From the NCBI GenBank assembly GCA_017529085.1, contig JAFXOC010000208.1, forward strand, positions 1 to 10,095: a DNA stretch of 10,095 nt, written 5' to 3'. Shown here piece by piece: positions 1-5,720 of the stretch. The stretch is from Selenomonadaceae bacterium. GTDB lineage: Bacteria; Bacillota; Negativicutes; Selenomonadales; Selenomonadaceae. Every line of letters starts with the position of its first letter. Position 1 is the stretch's first letter. Below the pieces are notes generated by a model, which worked only from the letters and a program-made list of their open reading frames with translations, was not told where the DNA came from and did not search any database. Position numbers and translations under genes: made by a program.

Positions 1-48
1 TATTGCTTGTTTTATATATTCTGGATCATAGCGTTTAGATTTTGCCAT
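1..48 (-). CDS. Transposase-like protein, N-terminal fragment
   Basis: Read on the minus strand, an ATG at 48-46 opens a frame that stays open to the window edge: MAKSKRYDPEYIKQAI (16 residues). This N-terminus, a basic stretch, then Y-D/S-P-E-Y/F, then a start of helix, resembles the helix-turn-helix first protein (OrfA) of IS3-family transposases, which binds the IS ends. A strong ribosome site (GAGAGGAG) lies just upstream on the minus strand, followed by a short spacer to the ATG, and a promoter with a perfect TTGACA box lies further upstream. Only 16 codons are visible, so the family call rests on a short match plus good translation signals. Other small DNA-binding proteins are possible. 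Confidence 0.55.
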   Translation of the reverse strand, partial: MAKSKRYDPEYIKQAI

Positions 49-59
49 GTTAATTGCTC

Positions 60-96
60 CTCTCACTTTTTCAAATATTTTACTTTCGGTGAGAGA
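60..96. repeat. Inverted repeat flanking the transposase promoter
   Basis: CTCTCAC at 60-66 and GTGAGAG at 90-96 are exact inverted repeats separated by 23 bases. On the minus strand the inner arm (66-60) runs into the ribosome site of the transposase-like gene, while the outer arm (96-90) lies upstream of the predicted transcription start near 70. Only transcripts entering from outside the IS would contain both arms and could fold over the ribosome site. Confidence 0.45.
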
Positions 97-106
97 AATG
101 TGTCAA
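77..106 (-). promoter_or_regulatory. Promoter of the transposase-like gene
   Basis: On the minus strand a consensus -35 box TTGACA (106-101) is followed after 18 bases by TAAAAT (82-77) as the -10 box. Transcription would start near base 70, about 20 bases before the transposase ATG at 48. This gives a very short leader that still holds the GAGAGGAG ribosome site. Confidence 0.5.
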
Positions 107-412
107 TTAAAATTATACAACTTCACTATGTCAGAAAATGATCCGCATTTTCAAATTGGTAATGTCACTTATGACGGAACTACGCTGACAATGGTCGAAA
201 CTGAATACGATGATGGTGAAGGTGGAACTACTTATATGGAATGGAAACCTACCGATTATTTAGCCGATAGGAGGATTTTTAGCGACACAGGTGTTCCTAT
301 ATCAAGTGGCTCGACATTCACATTTAATCAAAACGGTTATGCAACTGTATATGGCGATGCGTCTGGATCTACACATACACGCCTTAAAGTAGTGTTTGTT
401 CCGAAAAAATAG
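98..412 (+). CDS. Hypothetical protein, possibly cut at its 5' end by the IS
   Basis: I do not recognise this protein. From ATG 98 it is 104 residues; it has no signal peptide, membrane segment or cysteine-rich motif. The body is rich in T, G, S, D and aromatic residues with alternating beta-strand-like stretches (for example around FQIGNVTYDG and TFTFNQNGYATV), which suggests a small all-beta or Ig-like domain. The start is unclear. ATG 47 overlaps the transposase start and has no ribosome site. ATG 98 has GGTGAG 4 bases upstream, but both lie in probable IS sequence. ATG 128 lies just outside the likely IS end but has no ribosome site. It may therefore be the C-terminal remnant of a longer gene interrupted by the IS. 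It ends at TAG 410-412, directly before a strong terminator, which supports it as the 3' end of a real gene. Confidence 0.45.
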   Translation: MCQLKLYNFTMSENDPHFQIGNVTYDGTTLTMVETEYDDGEGGTTYMEWKPTDYLADRRIFSDTGVPISSGSTFTFNQNGYATVYGDASGSTHTRLKVVFVPKK

Positions 413-413
413 T

Positions 414-458
414 AAAACAAACCTCCACGAGATTATCTCCCGTGGAGGTTTGTTTTTT
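414..458 (+). terminator. Rho-independent terminator after the small ORF
   Basis: A 16-base-pair perfect stem (414-429 with 441-456) with an 11-base loop is followed by a T-run. The stem centre CCTCCACG/CGTGGAGG is GC-rich. The 5' arm starts with AAAA, so it may also work on the minus strand for transcripts approaching from the right. It insulates the IS and small ORF from the ATPase gene. Confidence 0.85.
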
Positions 459-480
459 GCGTTTGCTTTTTTGCTTTTTC

Positions 481-509
481 TTGTATCGTGTTTTGCGTCA
501 TGTTATAAT
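481..509 (+). promoter_or_regulatory. Probable promoter of the cargo block
   Basis: A consensus -10 box TATAAT (504-509) carries an extended TG motif one base upstream (501-502). The best -35 candidate at 17-base spacing is TTGTAT (481-486), which matches the consensus in three positions, so the extended -10 probably compensates. The start point would be near 516, leaving a leader of about 48 bases before the ATPase ATG. Confidence 0.55.
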
Positions 510-563
510 AGGAATTGAGGATTTGTAATTTATACAGGAAAGAAGAAATATAGGTGATGTAAA

Positions 564-2216
564 ATGTTAATTTATACAGATACAGAACTAAAAAAATATA
601 AAGCTGAAAATTTAGAGATTGATACGTCTTGGAACGAAAGAGATTTTGTGAAGTGCGTGAGAAAATATGTTGACAGTTCTACGGAAAAAATATTTGCCGT
701 TAGCGGATTAAGAGGTACGGGCAAAACGGTCGGAATTTTACAAGCCGTCAACGAAAAAGATACCGCATACTTGTTGGCTCAAAAAGGCGATAATAAAACT
801 GGGGATGATTATATTGACTTTTTGAAATCCACGGATAAAAAAATAATTGTAATAGACGAATATACTTGGATAAAAGATAGAGATGATTTAGATAGGTATT
901 TATTGACTTCGGTGCAAAATAACAAAAGAATTGTTTTAACCGCTACCGAATCAATTTCTTTGGAATTTTTAAATTACGGCAAATTAAATCATAGGGTACA
1001 AACAGTACATACAACTATGTTTACCTACGAAGAATACTTGCGCTTATACAATAAAGAACACAGCAAAGCAAATTGTAAAGATTTTTTAATAAACGGCGGG
1101 TTATTTGACGAGTATATCTTAAAAAATTTTGATTCGGCAAAAAACTATATAGAAGAAGCGATAGTCAGCAATCACGCCGGATATTTAAAAAATGAAATGA
1201 ACGAAGAAAAAGCCAGAACTTTAACCTACGCAGTATTATATAAAGCTATTTGTCCGTCTAATTTATCGAAAATACCGACTTTAAGAAAAGATCATGTGAC
1301 ATTGGAAAATTACTTGGAGCAGATGGGCGTAAATATTGCCTATATTCCGCAAGAAGGTGAAATTGAAAGAGTAGCCGATATATTTGAACAGGTGGGAATA
1401 ATTGTCCGTATTCCCAATTTCGATAAAAACAGCGATTTAAAGGAGCAATACTATATTACAAATCCTTCTTTGAGTTGTCAGTTAATCAAGGGTGTATACG
1501 GCATAAGGGATATTGAAAACTCAATTTTGGGGCATATATTTGAATCTTGTGCAGCAGTACAACTTTTTACAAATATGTTATCCGAGCATAAAATTTATTT
1601 TTATAACAACGGAACAGAGAAAAATAATTCAGACAACAAAGAATTAGATATGGTCATTACTGATAAGAGCGAGGAATTTGCGTATTTTTTTGAATGTAAA
1701 TTCACTCAAAAAGAAACGCTAAATTCAGATATAACTTTGTTGTCGGGGTATTTAGAAAATCATGAGTTTAAGGATTTTGAAATCGAAGGAAGATATTTGA
1801 TATATACTGGAAAACCTGCCATAAAGAAGTACGATGTAGGAATTGTTGTTTTTTCTCCCATAGGTAGCATTTTAGATAATTATTTTGAATTTAACGAGAA
1901 TATAAAAAAAATCCGTTTGTGTTCTCAAATTAAATCAAGTGACGGTGATTTTGTAACCGCTTACAAAAACCTAGATTTAGATAAAAATTTACCCGCCAAA
2001 ATACGAGGACTGGAATTTGTAAGAGTAGTGATAGAAATATATGGTAGAAACGCAAAATTCATGCAAGATGCTATTCAGGCTGTAACTACGGTTGAGAATG
2101 AAACTACGGAATTTTCGGTAAACCTTTTAAAAAATGTAAGAAGAACAGAGGAATATAAAAGCGTATTTGAAGCCAATCAGGAAAATACAACAGTAAACAC
2201 AAAAAATATAGAATAA
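564..2216 (+). CDS. AAA+ ATPase with DUF4143-like C-terminal region and extra tail
   Basis: A 550-residue protein. The N-terminal half is a P-loop ATPase of the AAA_14/DUF4143 type: Walker A GLRGTGKT (48-55, Lys54), Walker B IIVIDE (94-99), a sensor-like RIVLTATES (122-130), then FTYEEYLRL and NGGLFDEY, which match the family's usual F.EFL and GG.P.. segments. The second half holds E327, E360-L-D362 and E377-C-K379, spaced like the PD-(D/E)XK nuclease fold found at the end of DUF4143 proteins; whether it cuts DNA is unknown. From about residue 463 to the end is an extra domain also present at the end of the kinase gene at 2491-3663. ATG 564 is preferred, with GGTGAT 5 bases upstream. The gene is very AT-rich compared with the transfer genes. 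Family members have often been seen in accessory DNA with no settled role; this one is not membrane-bound. Family call is fairly sure, function is not. Confidence 0.75.
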   Translation: MLIYTDTELKKYKAENLEIDTSWNERDFVKCVRKYVDSSTEKIFAVSGLRGTGKTVGILQAVNEKDTAYLLAQKGDNKTGDDYIDFLKSTDKKIIVIDEYTWIKDRDDLDRYLLTSVQNNKRIVLTATESISLEFLNYGKLNHRVQTVHTTMFTYEEYLRLYNKEHSKANCKDFLINGGLFDEYILKNFDSAKNYIEEAIVSNHAGYLKNEMNEEKARTLTYAVLYKAICPSNLSKIPTLRKDHVTLENYLEQMGVNIAYIPQEGEIERVADIFEQVGIIVRIPNFDKNSDLKEQYYITNPSLSCQLIKGVYGIRDIENSILGHIFESCAAVQLFTNMLSEHKIYFYNNGTEKNNSDNKELDMVITDKSEEFAYFFECKFTQKETLNSDITLLSGYLENHEFKDFEIEGRYLIYTGKPAIKKYDVGIVVFSPIGSILDNYFEFNENIKKIRLCSQIKSSDGDFVTAYKNLDLDKNLPAKIRGLEFVRVVIEIYGRNAKFMQDAIQAVTTVENETTEFSVNLLKNVRRTEEYKSVFEANQENTTVNTKNIE

Positions 2217-2252
2217 GATATAAATTCCCGTCCACAATGGACGGGATTTTAA
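2010..2252 (+). repeat. Shared 3' module, copy 1 (tail coding region plus hairpin)
   Basis: Bases 2010-2213 encode residues 483-550 of the ATPase, which align without gaps with residues 323-390 of the kinase (copy 2 at 3457-3699). The last part, from about 2200 through the stop codon and hairpin to 2252, is nearly identical to copy 2 at the DNA level, with two mismatches by eye. The coding part has diverged to about 43 percent identical residues. Confidence 0.8.
2226..2250 (+). terminator. Hairpin after the ATPase gene (weak terminator or 3' stabiliser)
   Basis: TCCCGTCCA (2226-2234) pairs with TGGACGGGA (2238-2246) around a 3-base CAA loop, followed by only four T before an A-run. It begins 10 bases after the stop codon. 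The short T-run and the lack of an obvious promoter before the next gene at 2276 suggest partial read-through. The same hairpin follows the kinase gene. Confidence 0.6.
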
Positions 2253-2275
2253 AAAAATGTCAAAAAGGTGATAAT

Positions 2276-2494
2276 ATGAAATTTAAATATAAGTACGATC
2301 CCGATATGTTTGATTCATTGTTAAGAGAATATATGATTAAAGCATATAAAGCATTAGAAGAAAATGATGCGTTTCATTATCGAATGGCTTGTATTGATAT
2401 AACACATGAATTAAAATGGTCTTGGGAAAATGAAATAATCGGAAAAGCTAAAGCCGATGAAATTGCGGATTATTTTTGGGAGATGGCAGAATGA
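2276..2494 (+). CDS. Small 72-residue protein upstream of the kinase (possible partner)
   Basis: I do not recognise this protein. It is a 72-residue, probably all-helical, acidic protein rich in aromatic residues (W, Y, F), with no membrane segment and no visible helix-turn-helix. ATG 2276 is chosen because AAAGGTGAT lies just upstream. An in-frame ATG at 2237 falls inside the hairpin loop and has no ribosome site. The stop codon overlaps the start of the kinase gene (ATGA at 2491-2494), and the ribosome site of the kinase lies inside this gene, so the two are probably translationally coupled. HipA-family kinases are often made with a small partner that restrains them, usually the HTH protein HipB. 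This protein does not look like HipB, so an antitoxin or chaperone role is inference from position only. Confidence 0.7.
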   Translation: MKFKYKYDPDMFDSLLREYMIKAYKALEENDAFHYRMACIDITHELKWSWENEIIGKAKADEIADYFWEMAE

Positions 2495-3663
2495 TAGATT
2501 TAACGAACGAAAAAGAACTGGCTAATGGTTATGGTGGTTCGGAAGCCAAAAAAACTATTTTATACAATGACAAAATTTATATGGTTAAATTTCCCGATCC
2601 CGTCCGTGGAAGTAAAATCAAGGAAATCAGTTATATAAACAATCAATTTTCAGAAGATATTGGATGTAAGATTTTCAAGTCTGTTGGAATAAACGCACAA
2701 AACACATTTCTAGCGACATACACGGAAAAAAGCGGAAAACAAAAAATTGTTGTAGCTTGTGAAGATTTTTGTATACCAAACAATGCTGCGCTAAAAGAAT
2801 TCAGAAATTTAGCGTTAGCTATAACAGATAGTAGTTCTAATGTATCTACCAGTTTAGAGTTTATACATGAAGTTTTACAAAATAGCGCTATTATTGAAAA
2901 TAAAGAAGAATTTGAAAATCAATTTTGGGATATGTTTGTAGTAGATGCCTTAATAGGCAATCGTGATCGTCATTTAGGTAATTTTGGGTTACTTGTCGGT
3001 AACGAAAAATCTTCTTTTTCACCGATATATGATTGTGGGTCGGCACTTTCTCCACTATTGTCAGACGAGGACATGAAAAACATATCAAACAAAACTGGGG
3101 AATTTATAGCTAAAGAGTATAATATTTCTTCGGTGTTTAAATATCAAGGTAAAAGAGTTTTTTATCATGAAATTTTTAATCATCCCCCTAAAGAGTTAAT
3201 CAATGCAATTTATCGTATTGTTCCTTGGATAGATTTGAATAATATCAACAAAATAATATATGACACAGAATGTATGTCACATATAAGAAAAGAATATATT
3301 TTTCAAAGTGTGAATATGCGCTACAATAAAATAATCAAACCTGCATATAAAAAATTGATACAGACTCAGCAATCAGAAGAAATTCAAAATATAAAGCAGA
3401 ACAAATTTTTAGATGCCTACAATATTGCGCAAAAAATTTATAATTTTGATTCTTCATTACAGTTCATGAAGGATATAATAAAGTATCGTGGCACAAACAC
3501 GCAAGCGTTGCATGATGCCGTTTACGCCGTGACTGAAGCTGAAAGCGAATCAATGGAGTTTGCGGCAAAACTTTTAAACGATACTTTAAAAACAAAAGAA
3601 TATCGCAAAGCATTTGAAGCACAACAAGAAAACGCAGAAGCAAACGCAAAAAATATAGGATAA
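2491..3663 (+). CDS. HipA/CtkA-like serine/threonine kinase with extra C-terminal tail
   Basis: A 390-residue protein with the marks of the HipA-like kinase fold. It has a glycine-rich GGSEAKK (15-21), a strand with the probable ATP-binding Lys33 in YMVKFP, a catalytic loop GNRDRHLGNFG (156-166, Asp159 and Asn164), and YDCGS (180-184, Asp181), which stands where DFG binds metal. All key residues are present, so it should be active. Known relatives phosphorylate proteins: HipA acts on glutamyl-tRNA synthetase and drives dormancy, and Helicobacter CtkA is a secreted kinase that acts on host cells. The target here is unknown. From about residue 306 to the end it carries the same extra domain as the ATPase. 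ATG 2491 is chosen for its GGGAG site 8 bases upstream and its ATGA overlap with the small gene; an upstream TTG at 2476 lacks support. Low GC suggests acquired DNA. Confidence 0.78.
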   Translation: MIDLTNEKELANGYGGSEAKKTILYNDKIYMVKFPDPVRGSKIKEISYINNQFSEDIGCKIFKSVGINAQNTFLATYTEKSGKQKIVVACEDFCIPNNAALKEFRNLALAITDSSSNVSTSLEFIHEVLQNSAIIENKEEFENQFWDMFVVDALIGNRDRHLGNFGLLVGNEKSSFSPIYDCGSALSPLLSDEDMKNISNKTGEFIAKEYNISSVFKYQGKRVFYHEIFNHPPKELINAIYRIVPWIDLNNINKIIYDTECMSHIRKEYIFQSVNMRYNKIIKPAYKKLIQTQQSEEIQNIKQNKFLDAYNIAQKIYNFDSSLQFMKDIIKYRGTNTQALHDAVYAVTEAESESMEFAAKLLNDTLKTKEYRKAFEAQQENAEANAKNIG

Positions 3664-3699
3664 GATATAAAATCCCGTCCACAATGGACGGGATTTTAA
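3457..3699 (+). repeat. Shared 3' module, copy 2 (tail coding region plus hairpin)
   Basis: Bases 3457-3660 encode kinase residues 323-390, homologous without gaps to ATPase residues 483-550. Shared residues include DA..AVT, E.E..EF, LL, EY, FEA.QEN and KNI. The final codons, stop codon and hairpin are nearly identical in DNA to copy 1 at 2010-2252. The break in similarity falls just after the hairpin, so the module spans tail and hairpin together. Confidence 0.8.
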
Positions 3700-3706
3700 T
3701 TTTGGG
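3669..3706 (+). terminator. Hairpin terminator after the kinase gene
   Basis: A 13-base-pair perfect stem (3669-3681 with 3685-3697) with a CAA loop ends in TTTT, then AATTTT. It is a slightly longer version of the hairpin at 2226-2250, because one mismatch at the stem base is repaired here. It should separate the cargo block from the transfer operon. Confidence 0.7.
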
Positions 3707-3758
3707 AAAAATTTTCAAAAGTCAAGAAAATCCGAAAAAATCAAGGGAATTTTCATTA

Positions 3759-3764
3759 TATAAT
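3759..3764 (+). promoter_or_regulatory. Possible promoter (-10 box) of the transfer operon
   Basis: TATAAT at 3759-3764 is a consensus -10 hexamer in the gap before the pilin-like gene. No good -35 box stands 16-18 bases upstream, where the sequence is A-rich, and there is no TG extension. If used, it would need an activator or an A-tract UP-like element. The start would fall near 3771, about 50 bases before GTG 3824. Confidence 0.35.
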
Positions 3765-3823
3765 AACGAAAGTATTATTTGTGGTACTCACGAAAAATCC
3801 GAAATGTTTGGAGGTGTGCTTTA

Positions 3824-4264
3824 GTGAAATTCAAGCTAAAAGGCGTGAGTTTGATAAGCACTTCGCTTACGATACTCATGCTCGTTATCGGCTTTGGTCT
3901 TAGCGCATATTTAGGCTCAAAGGTGGTGCAGGATTATAAAACCGAAGTTATTATGCGAGAGTGCGATGTCTTGGATCAAGCGCTTGAGAAATATTCGATA
4001 TTACACGCAGGAGTGGCAGATACGGCGTTAAGACACGCAGGAGATAGTACGAACAATGTGGTTTACCACATGAAGCATAACTATCCCGAAAGTTTAGCGG
4101 AATTGGGTAAAATCAGGGATGAACACGCTTTCTTTTCCGATAGGATAGATTTATCGAAATTCAGATATGAAACTCATACGGATTCGGAAAAGGGAATGAC
4201 TTATACTTTGGGGGTGCATTTGCCGAATGGATATTATTACAAGAGTCCGAACAGCCAAAAATAA
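3824..4264 (+). CDS. Type IV pilin-like (pseudopilin) protein
   Basis: A 146-residue protein starting with a basic KFKLKG, then VSLISTSLTILMLVIGFGLSA, a single hydrophobic helix of about 20 residues at the extreme N-terminus. This is the layout of type IV prepilins: a short positive leader ending in Gly, cleavage before residue 8, and a helix that packs the fibre. The usual Glu at mature position 5 is Ser here, as in some minor pilins and pseudopilins. The rest is a soluble domain with one Cys and no clear family match. GTG 3824 is chosen because GGAGG (3810-3814) lies 9 bases upstream and the leader then has the right length; the upstream TTG 3779 lacks a ribosome site. It opens the transfer operon and overlaps the next gene, whose product looks like the enzyme that would process it. 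Conjugation pili of the PilS class (R64) offer a precedent. A plain membrane-anchored protein remains possible. Confidence 0.6.
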   Translation: MKFKLKGVSLISTSLTILMLVIGFGLSAYLGSKVVQDYKTEVIMRECDVLDQALEKYSILHAGVADTALRHAGDSTNNVVYHMKHNYPESLAELGKIRDEHAFFSDRIDLSKFRYETHTDSEKGMTYTLGVHLPNGYYYKSPNSQK

Positions 4265-4967
4265 ATTAGCCTTAATGGGAGGTTTCGCGCTTATAGGTTC
4301 TATGGCTTACGCCAATTATAGCGTTTTCCCAATGTTGTTGTTCGTATCGTTGTTTATTTTCGCCGATATGATAGAGGAAGATGCGAAATACACTACGGTG
4401 GATATAAGAAAAGCTGTGGCATTAGGATTGTTTTTCCTTATCGCAAGCAAAGAACCTGTGGGAAACTTTCTATTGACGGCTCTACTGGCGGTATTGTTTT
4501 TTCGGATAGTTTATCTGCTTGCGATTTTGAAATATTCCAAACGAGAAAAGGACATTGAGGTTTTAGGCAAAGACGGCAAGAGTGAAAACCCTATTGGGTT
4601 ATTGCCGAGTTTCGGCATAGCTTTCTTCCTTTTGGGTTTATATTTGCAAATAACACACCAAAGCGAACCTATTTTCCTTTTAGGTTTCAAGAATTTCTTG
4701 ATTGAAATAGGAAATATATTTTCAGGGATAGGAATTTTATGGATATTGTTTCTTGTGTTATGGATTCAGCTTGAAATAGGCGTTAGATGGTACAAAAAGA
4801 AACAAGATGTTGAAATCGTGGAAGGTTTGGGATTGGGCGATGTGATTGTTTTCCCGTTCTTCGTGGCATTTTTGGGTATTACGCCGTTTCTTTTCGTTCT
4901 GTTTCTGGGATGTATAATTCATCTTTTGCAATATATGTTAAGGTATATTTACATAAAAAAGGAGTGA
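4227..4967 (+). CDS. Multi-pass membrane protein, candidate divergent prepilin peptidase
   Basis: A 246-residue protein with six or seven hydrophobic helices. Its best clue is EGLGLGDV (199-206) followed by a glycine-bearing helix, which matches the EGxGxGDxK motif holding the second catalytic aspartate of A24 prepilin peptidases (PilD, TadV/CpaA, FlaK). The first aspartate is less clear: Asp47 in FADMIEED ends a helix as expected but is some 155 residues before the GxGD, against about 60 in usual members, and the segment LLPSFGIAFFLLGL (from about residue 124) looks like the LPD.LTLP region with Asp replaced by Ser. It may be an expanded or altered enzyme. It overlaps the pilin-like gene by 38 bases. 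ATG 4227 is used because GGGGGTG lies about 10 bases upstream; the next ATG at 4275 has no site. Membrane protein is certain, peptidase moderate. Confidence 0.55.
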   Translation: MDIITRVRTAKNKLALMGGFALIGSMAYANYSVFPMLLFVSLFIFADMIEEDAKYTTVDIRKAVALGLFFLIASKEPVGNFLLTALLAVLFFRIVYLLAILKYSKREKDIEVLGKDGKSENPIGLLPSFGIAFFLLGLYLQITHQSEPIFLLGFKNFLIEIGNIFSGIGILWILFLVLWIQLEIGVRWYKKKQDVEIVEGLGLGDVIVFPFFVAFLGITPFLFVLFLGCIIHLLQYMLRYIYIKKE

Positions 4968-4972
4968 AGGTT

Positions 4973-5695
4973 TTGTTTAGCAGTTTCAAAAGACCCGAAA
5001 ATTTTAACGCTAAGTCGCACCCGAATCCCATGACCCCTGCCGATAAAGCGAGAGAGGTATGGGATGAAAGAGTGGGAAGCGTAGTTGTGCAATCGCATAA
5101 TTGGCGAAGAATAGCTTTGATTTTATGCGCTATTTGCTTTGTTTTAACATTGGGATTGGTTTACCAGTCGGCAAAAACGAAGGTTATTCCTTATGTTGTA
5201 ACGGTGGATAAAACAACGGGTGAAGTTCAGCAAGCCGGAGGATTTGTAAATAACGAATACGAGCCTCAAGAAGCGGAAATAAAATATTTTTTGGTAAATT
5301 TTATCGCCAACGCAAGGACGATTCAGCTTGACCCTATCGCGCAAAACAGGGCGCAAAAAAAGGCTTTTGCGTTTTTGACGGCAAACGCCGCAAGGAAGTA
5401 TCAAGATATTTTATCATCGGAAGGTTATGTGGATAAAGTAGGAAGCATAACAACTTCCGTGAATATCGTTTCAATCACAAAAGTTCCCGAATCCACTTCC
5501 TCATATCAAATAAGATGGACGGAGGAAGAATATGAGATACGAACGGGAGTCAAAAAAGTCATGCACATGAGCGGCGTATTCACTTATACAAGACTTCCTG
5601 TGGAATCGGACGATGTATTGCTCTTAAATCCGTTAGGACTTTTCATAAGCGGATTTGACTTTACAAACGATGTTTCGGAAGTCAACAGAAAATAA
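4973..5695 (+). CDS. trbF: Type IV secretion inner-membrane protein, VirB8/TrbF family
   Basis: A 240-residue protein of the usual TrbF length. A short cytoplasmic part includes A.EVWDERVGS (26-36), the family's A.REWNERYGS motif. One membrane helix follows at about 47-63, then a periplasmic domain beginning KVIPYVVTVDK and ending with NPLGLFISGFDF, both typical of TrbF. VirB8-type proteins form an inner-membrane ring and hold the core complex together during assembly. TTG 4973 is chosen as start: AAAAAAGGAG ends 8 bases before it and the N-terminus then fits the family. An earlier ATG at 4910 would lie deep in the previous gene without a ribosome site. The start comes 5 bases after the previous stop, so the genes are probably coupled. 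Confidence 0.88.
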   Translation: MFSSFKRPENFNAKSHPNPMTPADKAREVWDERVGSVVVQSHNWRRIALILCAICFVLTLGLVYQSAKTKVIPYVVTVDKTTGEVQQAGGFVNNEYEPQEAEIKYFLVNFIANARTIQLDPIAQNRAQKKAFAFLTANAARKYQDILSSEGYVDKVGSITTSVNIVSITKVPESTSSYQIRWTEEEYEIRTGVKKVMHMSGVFTYTRLPVESDDVLLLNPLGLFISGFDFTNDVSEVNRK

Positions 5696-5720
5696 CTTGG
5701 AATAGCAAAGGAGTAGAACG

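Larger units (their letters stand above)
1..119 (-). mobile_element. End of an insertion sequence (probable IS3-type)
   Basis: The transposase-like gene at 48-1 reads leftward, so the IS terminus should lie a little to the right of its promoter. A plausible edge is near 118-119, where the minus strand begins with TGTATAATTTTAATTGACA; many IS3-family ends start with TG. The exact end and the target-site duplication cannot be fixed because the other end of the IS lies outside the window. The right boundary given here is inference and could be off by 20 bases or more. Confidence 0.35.

Noticed and set aside
47..97. Upstream ATG 47 as the start of the first plus-strand ORF
   Set aside because: It overlaps the start codon of the minus-strand transposase-like gene, has no ribosome site, and lies in probable IS sequence.
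2237..2275. ATG 2237 as the start of the 72-residue protein
   Set aside because: It lies in the loop and stem of the hairpin with no ribosome site, whereas ATG 2276 has a good AAAGGTGAT site.
2891..3718. Minus-strand open frames across the kinase gene
   Set aside because: Their translations look random and they lie opposite conserved kinase motifs and the shared tail.
4910..4972. ATG 4910 as the start of trbF
   Set aside because: It would overlap the previous gene by 58 bases without a ribosome site and add residues not seen in the family. TTG 4973 has a strong site.
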